The notes beneath the pieces are model-generated. The model ran no database searches and was not told where the DNA came from. It saw nothing but the letters and a program-made list of their open reading frames with translations. From the NCBI RefSeq assembly GCF_000376265.1, contig NZ_AQWU01000062.1:1-64000 (forward strand): 64,000 nt of DNA, given 5' to 3'. The DNA is from Thermus igniterrae ATCC 700962. GTDB taxonomy: Bacteria > Deinococcota > Deinococci > Deinococcales > Thermaceae. The translations under genes and the position numbers were made by a program. Below, piece by piece: positions 15,526-24,971 of the stretch. The stretch's first letter is position 1; each line of letters starts with the position of its first letter.

Positions 15526-16494
15526 ATGGCCCGCTTCCTGGCCCTTTCCCTCCTCCTTCTCTTCGCCTGGGCAAAGACCCATACCGTGGCCCCGGGGGAG
15601 ACCCTCTTCTCCTTGGCCCGGCGCTACGGCACCACGGTGGAGGAGCTCATGCGCCTCAACGGGCTCAAGGACCCTGACCGCATCTATGCCGGCCAGGTGC
15701 TCCGGGTGCGGCCGGGGGTGGAGGTGCGCCTCCCCCGGGGCTGGGCCCTCTACCGGCCCCCCGTCCAGGGGCAGGCCTTCGGCCTCTGGGTGGAGGGGTA
15801 CGCCCAGGGGGAGGCGGAATTCCTGGGCCTGCGCTACCCCCTGGTCCCTGGGGAGGGGAGGCTTTGGGCCCTTTTGGCGGTGGGGGCTCTGGTGGAGCCC
15901 GGGGCCTACCCCTTGCGCCTCCTTTTGGGGGATGAGGCCGTGGTCTTCCCGGTGCGGGTGGCCCCGGGGGGGTACGGGCGGGAAACCCTGGCCCTCACCC
16001 CGGCCCTCGAGGCCCTCCTAAAAGACCCCGGGCTCAAAGCGGAGCGGCAGAAGGTGGTGGGGGCCTGTTCCCAAACGACCCCTTCCCGCCCCCTGGGCCC
16101 CTTCCGCAGGCCCCTGGAGGGGCGCCCCACCAGCCCCTTCGGCACCAGGCGCCGGTACGGCACCCTCCTCACCGCCTACCACGAGGGCCTGGACTTTGCC
16201 GCCCCGGTGGGGACCCCGGTGCGGGCGGTGGCCGAGGGGGTGGTGGTCCTCTCCGAGCGGCTCAGGGTGCGGGGGGAGGCCGTGGTCCTGGCCCACGGCA
16301 TGGGGCTTTGCACGGGGTACTGGCACCTCCAAAGGCGGCTTGTCCGGGTGGGGGAGCGCCTGCGGGCGGGGGAGGTGCTGGGGCTTTTGGGGAGCACGGG
16401 GCTTTCCACCGGCCCCCACCTGCACCTGGAGGTGCGCCTTAAGGGGGTGCCCGTGGACCCCATGCCCTTCTTCCAGGGGCTTCCCCTACCCTAG
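15526..16494 (+). CDS. Secreted LysM and M23 metallopeptidase
   Basis: A signal peptide (about 1-16) leads to a LysM peptidoglycan-binding motif ([20 protein letters not shown]...LMRLNGL, about 18-62). After a middle region comes a C-terminal M23 (lysostaphin/NlpD-like) domain with [29 protein letters not shown] and [13 protein letters not shown], in which HLHLE supplies zinc ligands. The first zinc-ligand motif (usually HxGxD) reads HEGLD, so it is kept. It probably cuts peptidoglycan cross-links or activates amidases. The gene is leaderless-type and overlaps the convergent methyltransferase by 9 bp. Confidence 0.93.
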   Translation: MARFLALSLLLLFAWAKTHTVAPGETLFSLARRYGTTVEELMRLNGLKDPDRIYAGQVLRVRPGVEVRLPRGWALYRPPVQGQAFGLWVEGYAQGEAEFLGLRYPLVPGEGRLWALLAVGALVEPGAYPLRLLLGDEAVVFPVRVAPGGYGRETLALTPALEALLKDPGLKAERQKVVGACSQTTPSRPLGPFRRPLEGRPTSPFGTRRRYGTLLTAYHEGLDFAAPVGTPVRAVAEGVVVLSERLRVRGEAVVLAHGMGLCTGYWHLQRRLVRVGERLRAGEVLGLLGSTGLSTGPHLHLEVRLKGVPVDPMPFFQGLPLP

Positions 16495-17709
16495 GCGGAG
16501 GAGGGAGAGCACCTCCACGTGGTGGGTGAAGGGGAAGAAGTCGTAGGGGCGGGCGAAGGCCAGGCGGTAGCCCCCCTGGACCAGGGCCCCCACGTCCCGG
16601 GCCCAGGTGGCGGGGTCGCAGGTGATGTAGAGGACCTCCTGGGGCCGGGTTTCCAGGAGGTAGGCCCGCACCTCGGGGGCAAGCCCCGCCCGGGGCGGGT
16701 CCAGGAGCACCAGGTCAAAGGCCCCGAGCCGGGCCGCCTCCCGGGCGTCCCCCCGGTGAAAGCGCACGTTTTCCACCCCAAGCCGCCTGCGGTCGGCCTC
16801 GCCCCGGCGCACCGCTTCCTTGCTGATCTCCACCGCCACCACCTCCCGGTACCGGGGGGCGAGGAGGAGGGAAAGGAGGCCTGAGCCGGCGTAGAGCTCC
16901 AGGGCCCTTTCCCCCCCGGAGGGGAGGCCCTGGGCCTCCTGCAAAAGCTCCCCTGCCGCCAGGGGGTTCACCTGGCTGAAGCTCTCCACGCTCACGCTGG
17001 CGGTGAGGGGGCCAAAGCGCTCCAGGAGGGTTCTTTCCCCGTGGAGGGGGCGCACCTGGCCGCGGAAGCGGCCCTTGGCCGAGGGCTCCCCCCAGACCAC
17101 CCCGGCAAAGCCCTCCGCCACCAGGGCCTTGGCGGGGCGCTTCAGGGCCTCGGGGCTTCCCCCGATAAGCCCTAAGAGCACCCGCCCCTCCAGGAGGCTT
17201 CCCCTTAGGACCACCTCCTCCACGGGCAGGGGCCAGCCCGAGAGCACCCCCAGGGCCCAGGCCAGGGGCTCCGCCAGGAGGGGGTCCTCGGCCACCCGCA
17301 CCAGGGCGTGGCTTTCCGGAAGGCGGTAGGCCAGGCCTCCCAGGGGGTGGCGGGCGTACTGGGCGGCGGTGCGGTAGCCGAGCGCCCTGGGGGAGGGGCG
17401 GATGGGGCTTAGGGGGAAGGGGAGCTTGGCGATGCGCTCCAGGGCCTCCCGCACCAGCCCCTCCTTCAGGGGGAGCTGGCGCTCGTAGACCAGAGGCAGG
17501 TCAGCCGTGGGGGGGAGGGGGTGGGGGTAGCGGTCGGGGTGGGGTTGCAAAAGCTCAACTTCTTCCAGGAAAAGCGCCCCCCTGCGGCGCACCGGGCGGC
17601 CCCGCACCACCTCCCCCGGGAGGGCCCCCTTGACCAGGACGGCCCCCTCCTCCGTGCGGGCCAGGCCGTAGCCCCCGGGGACCAGCTTCTCCACGGTGAG
17701 AACCCTCAT
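16486..17709 (-). CDS. RlmD/TrmA-type RNA m5U methyltransferase lacking the Fe-S cysteines
   Basis: The 407-residue protein has a TRAM-like N-terminus (1-55), a middle domain and a C-terminal SAM-dependent Rossmann fold: [34 protein letters not shown] and the catalytic cysteine in [12 protein letters not shown]. These are hallmarks of 5-methyluridine methyltransferases of rRNA or tRNA. The usual four cysteines of the 4Fe-4S site of RlmD/RlmC are missing; the only cysteine is the catalytic one. Which RNA it modifies cannot be decided. The start is ATG 17709, with TATGGT six bases upstream; a longer frame extends through the opposite-strand regulator and is rejected. Confidence 0.88.
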   Translation of the reverse strand: MRVLTVEKLVPGGYGLARTEEGAVLVKGALPGEVVRGRPVRRRGALFLEEVELLQPHPDRYPHPLPPTADLPLVYERQLPLKEGLVREALERIAKLPFPLSPIRPSPRALGYRTAAQYARHPLGGLAYRLPESHALVRVAEDPLLAEPLAWALGVLSGWPLPVEEVVLRGSLLEGRVLLGLIGGSPEALKRPAKALVAEGFAGVVWGEPSAKGRFRGQVRPLHGERTLLERFGPLTASVSVESFSQVNPLAAGELLQEAQGLPSGGERALELYAGSGLLSLLLAPRYREVVAVEISKEAVRRGEADRRRLGVENVRFHRGDAREAARLGAFDLVLLDPPRAGLAPEVRAYLLETRPQEVLYITCDPATWARDVGALVQGGYRLAFARPYDFFPFTHHVEVLSLLRLG

Positions 17710-17715
17710 CCCTCC

Positions 17716-17745
17716 ACCATACCCCACACCCCTTGGCGCTAAGAT
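17716..17745. promoter_or_regulatory. Divergent -10 boxes for the methyltransferase and the NarL regulator
   Basis: TATGGT on the minus strand (17716-17721) is six bases before ATG 17709. TAAGAT on the plus strand (17740-17745) is six bases before GTG 17752. Both point to leaderless transcripts; the minus-strand one also has GGAGGG next to the start. Confidence 0.45.
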
Positions 17746-17751
17746 GGAAGG

Positions 17752-18405
17752 GTGATTCGCATCCTTTTGGCGGACGACCATGCCCTCTTTCGCCAGGGGC
17801 TCAAAAGCCTCTTGGAGGCGGAGGGGGACTTCCGGGTGGTGGGGGAGGCCAAGGACGGTTGGGAGGCCTTGCGCCATGCCCTCGAGGCCAAGCCTGACGT
17901 GATCCTCATGGACATCCAGATGCCCGGCCTGGACGGGGTGCAGGCCACCCAGGCCATCCTCAAGGAGTGGCCGGCGGCCAAGGTGATCATCCTCACCATG
18001 TACCGCCAGGACGCCTACGTGTTTGAGGCGGTGAAGGCGGGGGCCAGGGGCTACCTCCTGAAGGACACCGACGCCAGCGAGCTCATCGGGGCCATCCGCC
18101 GGGTGCACGCGGGGGAGGTGCTCCTGGACGCCGAACTGGCGGGGCGCATCATCCAGGACTTCCGGGCCAAGAAGGAGGCCAGCACCCCCTTGCACGCCGA
18201 GCTCTCCGAGCGGGAGATCCAGATCCTCAAGCTGGTGGCCCAGGGGTACACCAACCTGGAGATCGCCGCCGAGCTGCAGCTTTCCGAGAAGACGGTGCGC
18301 AACCGCCTCTCCGAGATCTTCCAGAAGCTCCACCTCAACAACCGTACCCAGGCCGCCCTCTACGCCATCCGCGAAGGGCTGGCCCAGCCGGAACCCGAGG
18401 AGTAG
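17752..18405 (+). CDS. NarL/FixJ-family response regulator
   Basis: The 217 residues hold a receiver domain (Asp8, Asp9, phospho-acceptor Asp54 in [12 protein letters not shown], Lys in YLLKDTD) and a LuxR-type helix-turn-helix ([40 protein letters not shown]). No histidine kinase is adjacent, so its partner is elsewhere. The start is GTG, six bases after TAAGAT. The stop overlaps the next start (TAGTG), so the M20 peptidase gene is co-translated, which is an unusual partner for a response regulator. Confidence 0.93.
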   Translation: MIRILLADDHALFRQGLKSLLEAEGDFRVVGEAKDGWEALRHALEAKPDVILMDIQMPGLDGVQATQAILKEWPAAKVIILTMYRQDAYVFEAVKAGARGYLLKDTDASELIGAIRRVHAGEVLLDAELAGRIIQDFRAKKEASTPLHAELSEREIQILKLVAQGYTNLEIAAELQLSEKTVRNRLSEIFQKLHLNNRTQAALYAIREGLAQPEPEE

Positions 18406-19394
18406 TGGACCCGGTGCGCTTCCTCCTGGAGCTGGCTCCCCTGGCCGGGGAGGAGGCCAGGGGGGAGTACGTGGCCCGTCACCTCCCGGGGGCCCGGCGG
18501 GATGGCCTGGGCAACGTCTTTGCCGGGGAGGGGCGGCTCCTCCTCCTGGCCCATCTGGACACGGTCCTGCCCCCCACCCCCCTCAGGCGGCGGGGGGAGC
18601 GCCTCTACGGCCCGGGGGTGGGGGACAACTCCGCCGGGGTGGCCGTCTTGCTCTCCCTGCCCCAGCGCCCCGGGGTGGTGTGGGGCTTCACCGTGGGGGA
18701 GGAGGGCCTGGGGAACCTGCGGGGGGCGAGGGCCCTGGTGGAGGCCCTGGCCCCCAGGGTGGTGGTGGCGGTGGACGGCTACCTCCCCGGGGTGGTGGAC
18801 CGCGCCCTGGGCTCCTTGCGCTTTCGGGTGCGCTACCTGGGAAGGGGAGGGCACGCCTGGGGGGACCGGGGCACCCCAAGCCCAGTCTTCGCCCTGGCCG
18901 AGGGGCTTGCCGCCCTCCATGCCCTCTTCCAGGGCCAGGAGGAGGCGAGCCTCAACGCCAGCAGCCTGCGGGGGGGTGAGGCGGTGAACGCCATCCCCAA
19001 GGAGGCCTCGGCCCTCCTGGAGATCCGCGCCCTCGCTCCCGAGGCGCTAAAGGCCCTTTACGAGAAGGCGGTGGCGGCCCTCAAGGAGGCGGCCCGGCGG
19101 CACGGGGTGGAGATGGCCCTCGAGGTCCTGGGGGAGCGGCCCGCGGGCGCCACCGCCACCCCGGAGTTGTTGCGGGCGGCCGAGGAGGCCCTGGCCACCA
19201 TCGGGGAGAGGCCCCTGTTCCAGCCAGGCTCCACGGATGCCGGCGCCGCCATAGAGCGGGGCATTCCCGCCTTGGCCCTGGGGGTCTACCGGGGGGGTGG
19301 GGCCCACACCGAGGAGGAGTGGGTCCTTCCCCAGAGCCTCAAGGAGGGACAGCAGGTGCTCCTGGCCTTTCTGGAGGCCCTTGGCGTAGGATAG
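18405..19394 (+). CDS. M20-family metallopeptidase/deacylase
   Basis: The 329-residue protein has M20 zinc-site motifs: [37 protein letters not shown] and a C-terminal [11 protein letters not shown]. The lid domain is present ([16 protein letters not shown]). Family members cleave short peptides or N-acyl groups, for example acetylornithine deacetylase, PepT and the [LysW]-lysine hydrolase LysK of Thermus lysine synthesis. The sequence alone does not choose among them. It starts with GTG overlapping the response regulator stop by one base and is followed five bases later by a DUF2229-like gene. Confidence 0.85.
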   Translation: MDPVRFLLELAPLAGEEARGEYVARHLPGARRDGLGNVFAGEGRLLLLAHLDTVLPPTPLRRRGERLYGPGVGDNSAGVAVLLSLPQRPGVVWGFTVGEEGLGNLRGARALVEALAPRVVVAVDGYLPGVVDRALGSLRFRVRYLGRGGHAWGDRGTPSPVFALAEGLAALHALFQGQEEASLNASSLRGGEAVNAIPKEASALLEIRALAPEALKALYEKAVAALKEAARRHGVEMALEVLGERPAGATATPELLRAAEEALATIGERPLFQPGSTDAGAAIERGIPALALGVYRGGGAHTEEEWVLPQSLKEGQQVLLAFLEALGVG

Positions 19395-19399
19395 GGCGT

Positions 19400-20230
19400 A
19401 TGCGCGTGGGTGTGCTTTCGGGCTTCCTTTCCCGGCGGTACCTGGGCTTCTGGGCGGCTTACCTGGAGGCCCTGGGGGCGGAGGTGGTGCGGGCCGAGGT
19501 ATCCCCGGACCTCCGCCAGCCCTACTGCCTTCCCGTCCAGGGGCTTTTGGCCCAGGTGGAGGCCCTGAAGGCCCGGGGTGTGGACTACCTCCTCCTTCCC
19601 GACCTGCAGGGCGGGGTGGAGTCGGAGCGGGGCGGGGGGGGATGCCCCTGGCTTCTGGACCTCGAGGCCGCCCTCCTCCGCTACTACCCCGGGCTTCCCC
19701 CGGTCCTCAAGGTTCCCGCCGAGCTTTCCGAAAAGGCCCTGGGCCGCGCCGCCGAGGTGGGCCACCTGCTCACCCAGAACCCCATGCTGGTGGGCCGCGC
19801 CCTGGACCGGGCCAAGGGGTTCCTTAAGCCCCCTTCTCCCCTCAAGACACCCCTGGGAAGCGTGGGGGTGGTGGCCCAGCCCTACCTCCTGGAGGAGGAA
19901 GGCTTCCGGGAGGTGGTGCGGCAGGCCCTGGCCCGGGTGGACCTCTTGCCCTACTTCCCCGACCTGCCCCCCGAGAGGCTCCGGGAGGAGGGGGAGCGCT
20001 TTTTGCCCATGGACCTTCCCACCGACCTGGAGCTTTTGGGCATGGTCCACTACCTCCACCGGCTGGGCCGGGTGAAGGCCCTCTTACTGGTGGTCTCCTA
20101 CGCCTGCCCCCCCATCCCCGGCCTCCTGCGCAAGGCGGCCCGGCGGCTTGCCAAGCCCCACCGCCTCCTCACCCTGGGGGAGGACTGGACCGAGGCCCTG
20201 AAGGGCCTGAAGGCGGAGCTCCAGGGGTAG
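19400..20230 (+). CDS. DUF2229/CoA-dehydratase-activase-related protein (tentative)
   Basis: The 276-residue protein starts MRVGVLSGFLSRRYLGFWAAYLEALGAEVV, resembling the DUF2229 region found with BadF/HgdC-type 2-hydroxyacyl-CoA dehydratase activators, here as a stand-alone protein. It has LLLPDLQGG, HLLTQNPMLVGRALD and a late LLVVSYACPPIPG segment. It lacks the activator ATPase domain and a clear iron-sulfur motif. I chose ATG 19400, since the upstream extension overlaps the peptidase gene in another frame. The substrate is unknown; confidence in the family is moderate. Confidence 0.65.
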   Translation: MRVGVLSGFLSRRYLGFWAAYLEALGAEVVRAEVSPDLRQPYCLPVQGLLAQVEALKARGVDYLLLPDLQGGVESERGGGGCPWLLDLEAALLRYYPGLPPVLKVPAELSEKALGRAAEVGHLLTQNPMLVGRALDRAKGFLKPPSPLKTPLGSVGVVAQPYLLEEEGFREVVRQALARVDLLPYFPDLPPERLREEGERFLPMDLPTDLELLGMVHYLHRLGRVKALLLVVSYACPPIPGLLRKAARRLAKPHRLLTLGEDWTEALKGLKAELQG

Positions 20231-20271
20231 GGGCCTGTGGCCCAGGCCCCAAGGGGCGGGGGATTTCGCGG

Positions 20272-20299
20272 TAAACTGGTGGGCATGACCGGTCGGTCA
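20272..20299 (+). promoter_or_regulatory. tmrBA -10 box and TetR-type operator over the start codon
   Basis: TAAACT (20272-20277) lies seven bases before ATG 20285. The palindrome TGACCGGTCGGTCA (20286-20299) begins inside the start codon; its arms TGACC and GGTCA match perfectly. A bound repressor would cover the transcript start. Thirteen of 14 bases are the same as at the MFS exporter promoter (53145-53158). Confidence 0.5.
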
Positions 20300-22021
20300 G
20301 TCCTCTACCGCCTCCTCCCCTACCTGGCCCCCTACCGGGGGCGCTACCTCCTGGGCGTCTTCTTGGGCCTCCTCTCCATCCTCTTCTTCGTCCTCACCCC
20401 CTACTTCCTGCGCCTGGCGGTGGATGCAGTGGGGCACGGGGGGCCCTACGGGCGCTACGCCCTCTTCCTCCTCCTTTCCGGTGGGGTGAGCGCCCTCCTC
20501 TCCTACTTCATGCGCCGCCTGGCGGTGGTGGCCAGCCGGCAGGTGGAGTATGACCTGCGCAGGGACCTCTTCCACCACCTCCTCCGCCTGGACCGCTCCT
20601 TCCACCAGAAGACCCGGGTGGGGGACCTGATGAACCGCCTGAACACCGACCTCTCCGCGGTGCGGGAGATGGTGGGGCCGGGCATCATGATGGGAAGCCG
20701 GCTTTCCTTCCTGGTCCTCCTGGCCTTCGCCTCCATGTACGCCGTGGATGCCCGCCTGGCCTTCTACCTCACCCTGATCCTCCCGGCCATCGCCGGGGTC
20801 ATGTTCTACCTCCTCCGGCTGATAGACCGCCGCTACCGCGAGGCCCAGGAGGCCTTTGACGCCATCAGCACCCTGGCCCAGGAGGCCTTCAGCGGCATCC
20901 GGGTGGTGAAGGGGTACGCCCTGGAGGGGCGGATGCTCACCCGCTTCCAGGACCTCAACCGGGCCTACATGGCCAAGAGCCTGGCCCTGGTCAAGGTGGA
21001 AGGCCCCATGCAGGCCCTTCTGGGCTTCCTCATGGGCTTTGCCTTCCTCACCGTCCTCTGGGCCGGCGGGGGGATGGTGGTGCGGGGGGAGCTTTCCGTG
21101 GGGGAGCTGGTGCAGTTCAACGCCTACCTGGCCCAGCTCACCTGGCCCATCCTGGGCCTGGGCTGGGTGATGGCCATGTACCAGCGGGGCCTCACCAGCC
21201 TGAGGCGCCTTTTGGAGCTTTTGGACCAGGAGCCCGCCATCCGCGATGAAGACCCCCTGCCCCTCCGCCTGGAGGACCTTTCCGGGGAGGTGCGCTTTGA
21301 GGGGGTGGGCCTCCAGCTGGGGGGGCGCTGGCTCCTCAAGGACATCACCCTCACCGTGCCCGAGGGCATGACCCTGGGCATCACTGGGCGCACCGGGGCG
21401 GGGAAGAGCCTCCTGGCCGCCCTGGTGCCCCGGCTTCTGGACCCCACGGAGGGGCGGGTCTACGTGGGGGGGTACGAGGTGAAGCGGATTCCCCTGGCCG
21501 TCCTGCGCCGGGCCGTGGGGATGGCCCCCCAGGAGCCCTTCCTCTTCAGCGAGACCCTGATGGAGAACATGGCCTTTGGCCTCGAGGCCCAAGACCCCGA
21601 GCGGGTGGCCTGGGCCGCCCAGCTGGCCGGGGTCCACGAGGAAATCCTGGCCTTCCCCAAGGGCTACGAGACCGTCCTGGGGGAAAGGGGGGTGACCCTT
21701 TCCGGGGGGCAAAGGCAGCGGGTGGCCCTGGCCCGGGCCCTGGCCAAGCGCCCCAAGGTCCTCATCCTGGACGATGCCCTAAGCGCGGTGGACACCGAGA
21801 CCGAGGCCAGGATTCTCCAGGGCCTGAAGACGGTGCTGGGCCGCCAGACCACCTTCCTCATCTCCCACCGCACCGCCACCCTGCGCCATGCGGACTGGAT
21901 CATCGTCCTGGAGGGGGGGAGGATCGTGGAGGAGGGCACCCATGAGAGCCTCCTGGAGGCGGGCGGCCTCTACGCCGAGCTGGACCGCATCCAGCGCATG
22001 GAAAGCGAGGTGGAGGGATGA
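20285..22021 (+). CDS. tmrB: Heterodimeric ABC exporter subunit TmrB
   Basis: The 578-residue half-transporter has six membrane helices (1-310) and a nucleotide-binding domain with Walker A TGRTGAGKS (368-376), signature LSGGQ (472-476) and Walker B ILDDALS. The catalytic glutamate after Walker B is replaced by Asp497, as in TmrB of Thermus thermophilus, whose length is the same. With TmrA it forms a multidrug exporter that also moves peptides and is used as a model of the human TAP peptide transporter. ATG 20285 was chosen for the family length and its leaderless -10 box. It overlaps tmrA by 4 bp. Confidence 0.92.
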   Translation: MTGRSVLYRLLPYLAPYRGRYLLGVFLGLLSILFFVLTPYFLRLAVDAVGHGGPYGRYALFLLLSGGVSALLSYFMRRLAVVASRQVEYDLRRDLFHHLLRLDRSFHQKTRVGDLMNRLNTDLSAVREMVGPGIMMGSRLSFLVLLAFASMYAVDARLAFYLTLILPAIAGVMFYLLRLIDRRYREAQEAFDAISTLAQEAFSGIRVVKGYALEGRMLTRFQDLNRAYMAKSLALVKVEGPMQALLGFLMGFAFLTVLWAGGGMVVRGELSVGELVQFNAYLAQLTWPILGLGWVMAMYQRGLTSLRRLLELLDQEPAIRDEDPLPLRLEDLSGEVRFEGVGLQLGGRWLLKDITLTVPEGMTLGITGRTGAGKSLLAALVPRLLDPTEGRVYVGGYEVKRIPLAVLRRAVGMAPQEPFLFSETLMENMAFGLEAQDPERVAWAAQLAGVHEEILAFPKGYETVLGERGVTLSGGQRQRVALARALAKRPKVLILDDALSAVDTETEARILQGLKTVLGRQTTFLISHRTATLRHADWIIVLEGGRIVEEGTHESLLEAGGLYAELDRIQRMESEVEG

Positions 22022-23823
22022 CCCACGAGGACGCCTACAGCAAGGCCTTTGACCGGGTGCTCTTCGCCCGCATCTTGCAGTACGTGAAGCCCTACCGCCT
22101 GCAGGTGGGCCTGGCCCTCCTCTTCCTCCTCCTCACCACCCTGACCGCGGCCGCCACCCCCCTCTTCTTCAAGTGGGCCATTGACGGGGCCCTGGTGCCC
22201 AAGGAGGCCAAGCCCCTGGAGGAACGCTTTTCCCTCCTCCTCTGGGTGAGCCTGGGCTTTTTGCTGGTGCGGGGGCTCAACTTTGCCGCCACCTACGGCC
22301 AGACCTACCTCATCCAGTGGGTGGGGCAGCGGGTGCTCTTTGACCTAAGGAGTGCCCTCTTCGCCAAGCTCATGCGCCTCCACCCGGGCTTCTACGACAA
22401 AAACCCCGTGGGCCGCCTCATGACCCGGGTCACCTCCGATGTGGACGCCATCAACCAGTTCATCACCGGGGGGCTGGTGGGGGTCATCGCCGACCTCTTC
22501 ACCCTCTTTGGCCTCCTGGCCTTCATGTTCGCCCTAAGCCCCAAGCTCACCCTGGTGGTCCTCCTGGTGGTGCCCGTGCTCCTTTGGGTCACCGCCTGGG
22601 TGCGCAACGGGATGCGCCTGGCCTACCGGGAGATGCGCCTGAGGCTTGCCCGGGTGAACGCCGCCCTGCAGGAGAACCTTTCCGGGGTGGAGACCATCCA
22701 GCTTTTCGTCCGGGAGAAGGACCGGGAGGCCCGCTTTGACCGGCTGGCCCAGGACCTCCTGCGCGCCTGGGTGGAGATCGTGCGCTGGTTCGCCCTCTTC
22801 TTCCCCGTGGTGGGCTTTCTGGGGGACCTGGCCGTGGCGGGCCTCCTCTTCTACGGCGGGGGAGAGGTGGTGCGGGGGGTGGCCTCCTTGGGGCTTCTGG
22901 TGGCCTTCGTGGACTACACCCGCCAGCTCTTCCAGCCCCTGCAGGACCTCTCCGACAAGTTCAACCTCTTCCAGGGGGCCATGGCCAGCGCCGAGCGCAT
23001 CTTCGGCGTGCTGGACGCCGAGGAGGAGCTCAAGGACCCCACCTCCCCCAAGCCCGTCCAACGCTTCCGGGGGGAGGTGGTCTTCAAGGACGTGTGGCTG
23101 GCCTACACCCCCAAGGGGGTGGAGCCCACGGAGAAGGACTGGGTCCTGCGGGGGGTTTCCTTCCGCATCGCCCCCGGGGAGAAGGTGGCCCTGGTGGGGG
23201 CCACGGGGGCGGGGAAGACCAGCGTGGTGAGCCTTATCGCCCGCTTTTACGACCCCCAGCGGGGCGAGGTGCGCATAGACGGGGAGGACGTGCGCAACTA
23301 CCGCCAGGAGGAGCTCAGGCGGCACGTGGGCATCGTGCTCCAGGACCCCTTCCTCTTCTCCGGCACCATCCTGGACAACCTGCGCCTCTTTGACGAGAGC
23401 ATCCCCGAGGAGCGGGTGGTGGAGGTGGCCCGCTTCCTGGGCGTGCACGAGGCCATCCTCCGCCTGCCCCAGGGCTACCACACCCGGGTGGGGGAGCGGG
23501 GGGCGGGGCTTTCCACGGGGGAGAAGCAGCTCCTGGCCCTGGTGCGGGCCCTGCTGGCCAGCCCCGACATCCTCCTCATCCTGGACGAGGCCACGGCCAA
23601 CGTGGACTCCGAAACGGAAAAGCGCCTGCAGGAGGCCCTCTACAAGGCCATGGAGGGACGCACCTCCCTGATCATCGCCCACCGGCTCTCCACCATCCGC
23701 CGGGTGGACCGCATCCTGGTCTTCCGCAAGGGGCGGCTGGTGGAGGAGGGGACGCACGAGGCCCTCCTGGAGCGGGGAGGGTACTACGCCACCCTCTACC
23801 GCCTGCAGTACGCGGAGCCATGA
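22018..23823 (+). CDS. tmrA: Heterodimeric ABC exporter subunit TmrA
   Basis: The 601-residue partner of TmrB has six membrane helices (about 30-320), Walker A GATGAGKT (394-401), Walker B ILDE with the catalytic Glu524, and a degenerate signature LSTGE (498-502). The canonical ATP site is thus built from TmrA Walker motifs and the TmrB signature, and the second site is degenerate, the known asymmetric layout. An ATGA overlap with tmrB upstream and another with folC downstream couple the three genes. Confidence 0.93.
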   Translation: MTHEDAYSKAFDRVLFARILQYVKPYRLQVGLALLFLLLTTLTAAATPLFFKWAIDGALVPKEAKPLEERFSLLLWVSLGFLLVRGLNFAATYGQTYLIQWVGQRVLFDLRSALFAKLMRLHPGFYDKNPVGRLMTRVTSDVDAINQFITGGLVGVIADLFTLFGLLAFMFALSPKLTLVVLLVVPVLLWVTAWVRNGMRLAYREMRLRLARVNAALQENLSGVETIQLFVREKDREARFDRLAQDLLRAWVEIVRWFALFFPVVGFLGDLAVAGLLFYGGGEVVRGVASLGLLVAFVDYTRQLFQPLQDLSDKFNLFQGAMASAERIFGVLDAEEELKDPTSPKPVQRFRGEVVFKDVWLAYTPKGVEPTEKDWVLRGVSFRIAPGEKVALVGATGAGKTSVVSLIARFYDPQRGEVRIDGEDVRNYRQEELRRHVGIVLQDPFLFSGTILDNLRLFDESIPEERVVEVARFLGVHEAILRLPQGYHTRVGERGAGLSTGEKQLLALVRALLASPDILLILDEATANVDSETEKRLQEALYKAMEGRTSLIIAHRLSTIRRVDRILVFRKGRLVEEGTHEALLERGGYYATLYRLQYAEP

Positions 23824-24971
23824 CCTACCGGGAGGCCTTGGAATGGCTCTACGCCCGGCGCCGCCAGGGGGAGCGGGGCACGGGGCGGGTGCGCGCCTTG
23901 CTGGAGCGCCTGGGCCACCCCGAAGGGGCCTTCCGGGCGGTGCACGTCCTGGGCACCAACGGCAAGGGGAGCGTGGTGGCCTACCTGGAAGCGGCCTTCC
24001 GGGCGGCAGGCGTCCCCTTTGGCGCCTACACCAGCCCCCACCTCCAGGACTTTCGCGAGCGCATCCGCACCCACCTGGGCCTCATCCCCGAGGAGGAGGT
24101 GGTGGCCTTCGCCGCCTGGGCCCGGGAGGAGGCCTGGCCCGAGCCCCCCGGCTTCTTTGACCTGGCCACCGCCTTGGCCTTCCACCACTTCCGGAAGGCA
24201 GGGGTGGCCCTGGCCGCGGTGGAGGCGGGGGTGGGAGGGGAGAAGGACGCCACCAACGCCCTGGCCCACGTGACCCTCACCGTGCTCACCAACGTGGGGG
24301 AGGACCACCTGGAGGCCCTGGGGGGAAGCCTCCAGGCGGTGGCCCAGGACAAGGCCGGGGCCTTTCGCCCCGGGGTGCCGGTGGTCACCGGGGCCAGGGG
24401 GGTGGGCCTCGAGGTGGCCCGGCAGGTGGCCGAGGCCAGGGGGGCACCCCTTTATCCCCTGGACCCCGAAGACTCCCTCTTTGCCCTCCCGGTGCCTCCC
24501 GGGCTTAAGGGCCGCTTCCAGGAGGAAAACGCCCGCCTGGCGGCGGCCGCCCTGCGCCTTCTGGGCTTTGCGGAAGAGGTCATCGCCCGGGGGCTCAGGG
24601 AGGCCCGCCACCCTGGGCGCTTGGAGCGCTTCTTGCTGGAAGGGGTGGAGGTCTACCTGGACGGGGCCCACAACCCCCCTGCGGCGGCGGCCTTAGCCCA
24701 GGAGCTCCCCGCCTACCACCTGGTCTTTGGGGCCTTTCCCCGGAAGGACGTCCGGGGGGTGCTGGCCCACCTCCTGCCCCAGGCCCGAAGCGTCCGCTAC
24801 ACCCGGGCTGGGGAGGGCGCTTTGGGCCCCGAGCTGGGGAAGCCCTTCTTTGAGGAGCCCTGGGAAGCCCTCCTGGACGCGGTGGAGGCCGCCAGGAAGG
24901 ATGGGCTTCCTATCTTGGCCACGGGGTCCTTGTACCTGGTGGGGGCCCTGCGGGGCCGCCTTACTCCCTAG
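23820..24971 (+). CDS. folC: Folylpolyglutamate/dihydrofolate synthase
   Basis: The 383-residue enzyme adds glutamate to folates with ATP. Motifs in order are VLGTNGKGSVVAYLEA (P-loop), TSPHLQDFRERIR, GVGGEKDATNAL, VLTNVGEDHLEALG and DGAHNPPAAAAL, all typical of FolC. The start overlaps the tmrA stop (ATGA), so folate polyglutamylation is tied to the exporter operon, an arrangement with no obvious logic. The 3' end overlaps the convergent PrcB-like gene by 11 bp. Confidence 0.94.
   Translation: MTYREALEWLYARRRQGERGTGRVRALLERLGHPEGAFRAVHVLGTNGKGSVVAYLEAAFRAAGVPFGAYTSPHLQDFRERIRTHLGLIPEEEVVAFAAWAREEAWPEPPGFFDLATALAFHHFRKAGVALAAVEAGVGGEKDATNALAHVTLTVLTNVGEDHLEALGGSLQAVAQDKAGAFRPGVPVVTGARGVGLEVARQVAEARGAPLYPLDPEDSLFALPVPPGLKGRFQEENARLAAAALRLLGFAEEVIARGLREARHPGRLERFLLEGVEVYLDGAHNPPAAAALAQELPAYHLVFGAFPRKDVRGVLAHLLPQARSVRYTRAGEGALGPELGKPFFEEPWEALLDAVEAARKDGLPILATGSLYLVGALRGRLTP

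Noticed and set aside
17710-18333. N-terminal extension of the m5U methyltransferase to 615 residues
   Set aside because: The extension lies antisense to the NarL regulator and lacks coding features; the TRAM-like start at 17709 fits the family.
20237-20284. 16-residue N-terminal extension of TmrB
   Set aside because: It would start before the -10 box at 20272-20277, has a Gly-rich sequence without membrane character, and exceeds the known TmrB length.
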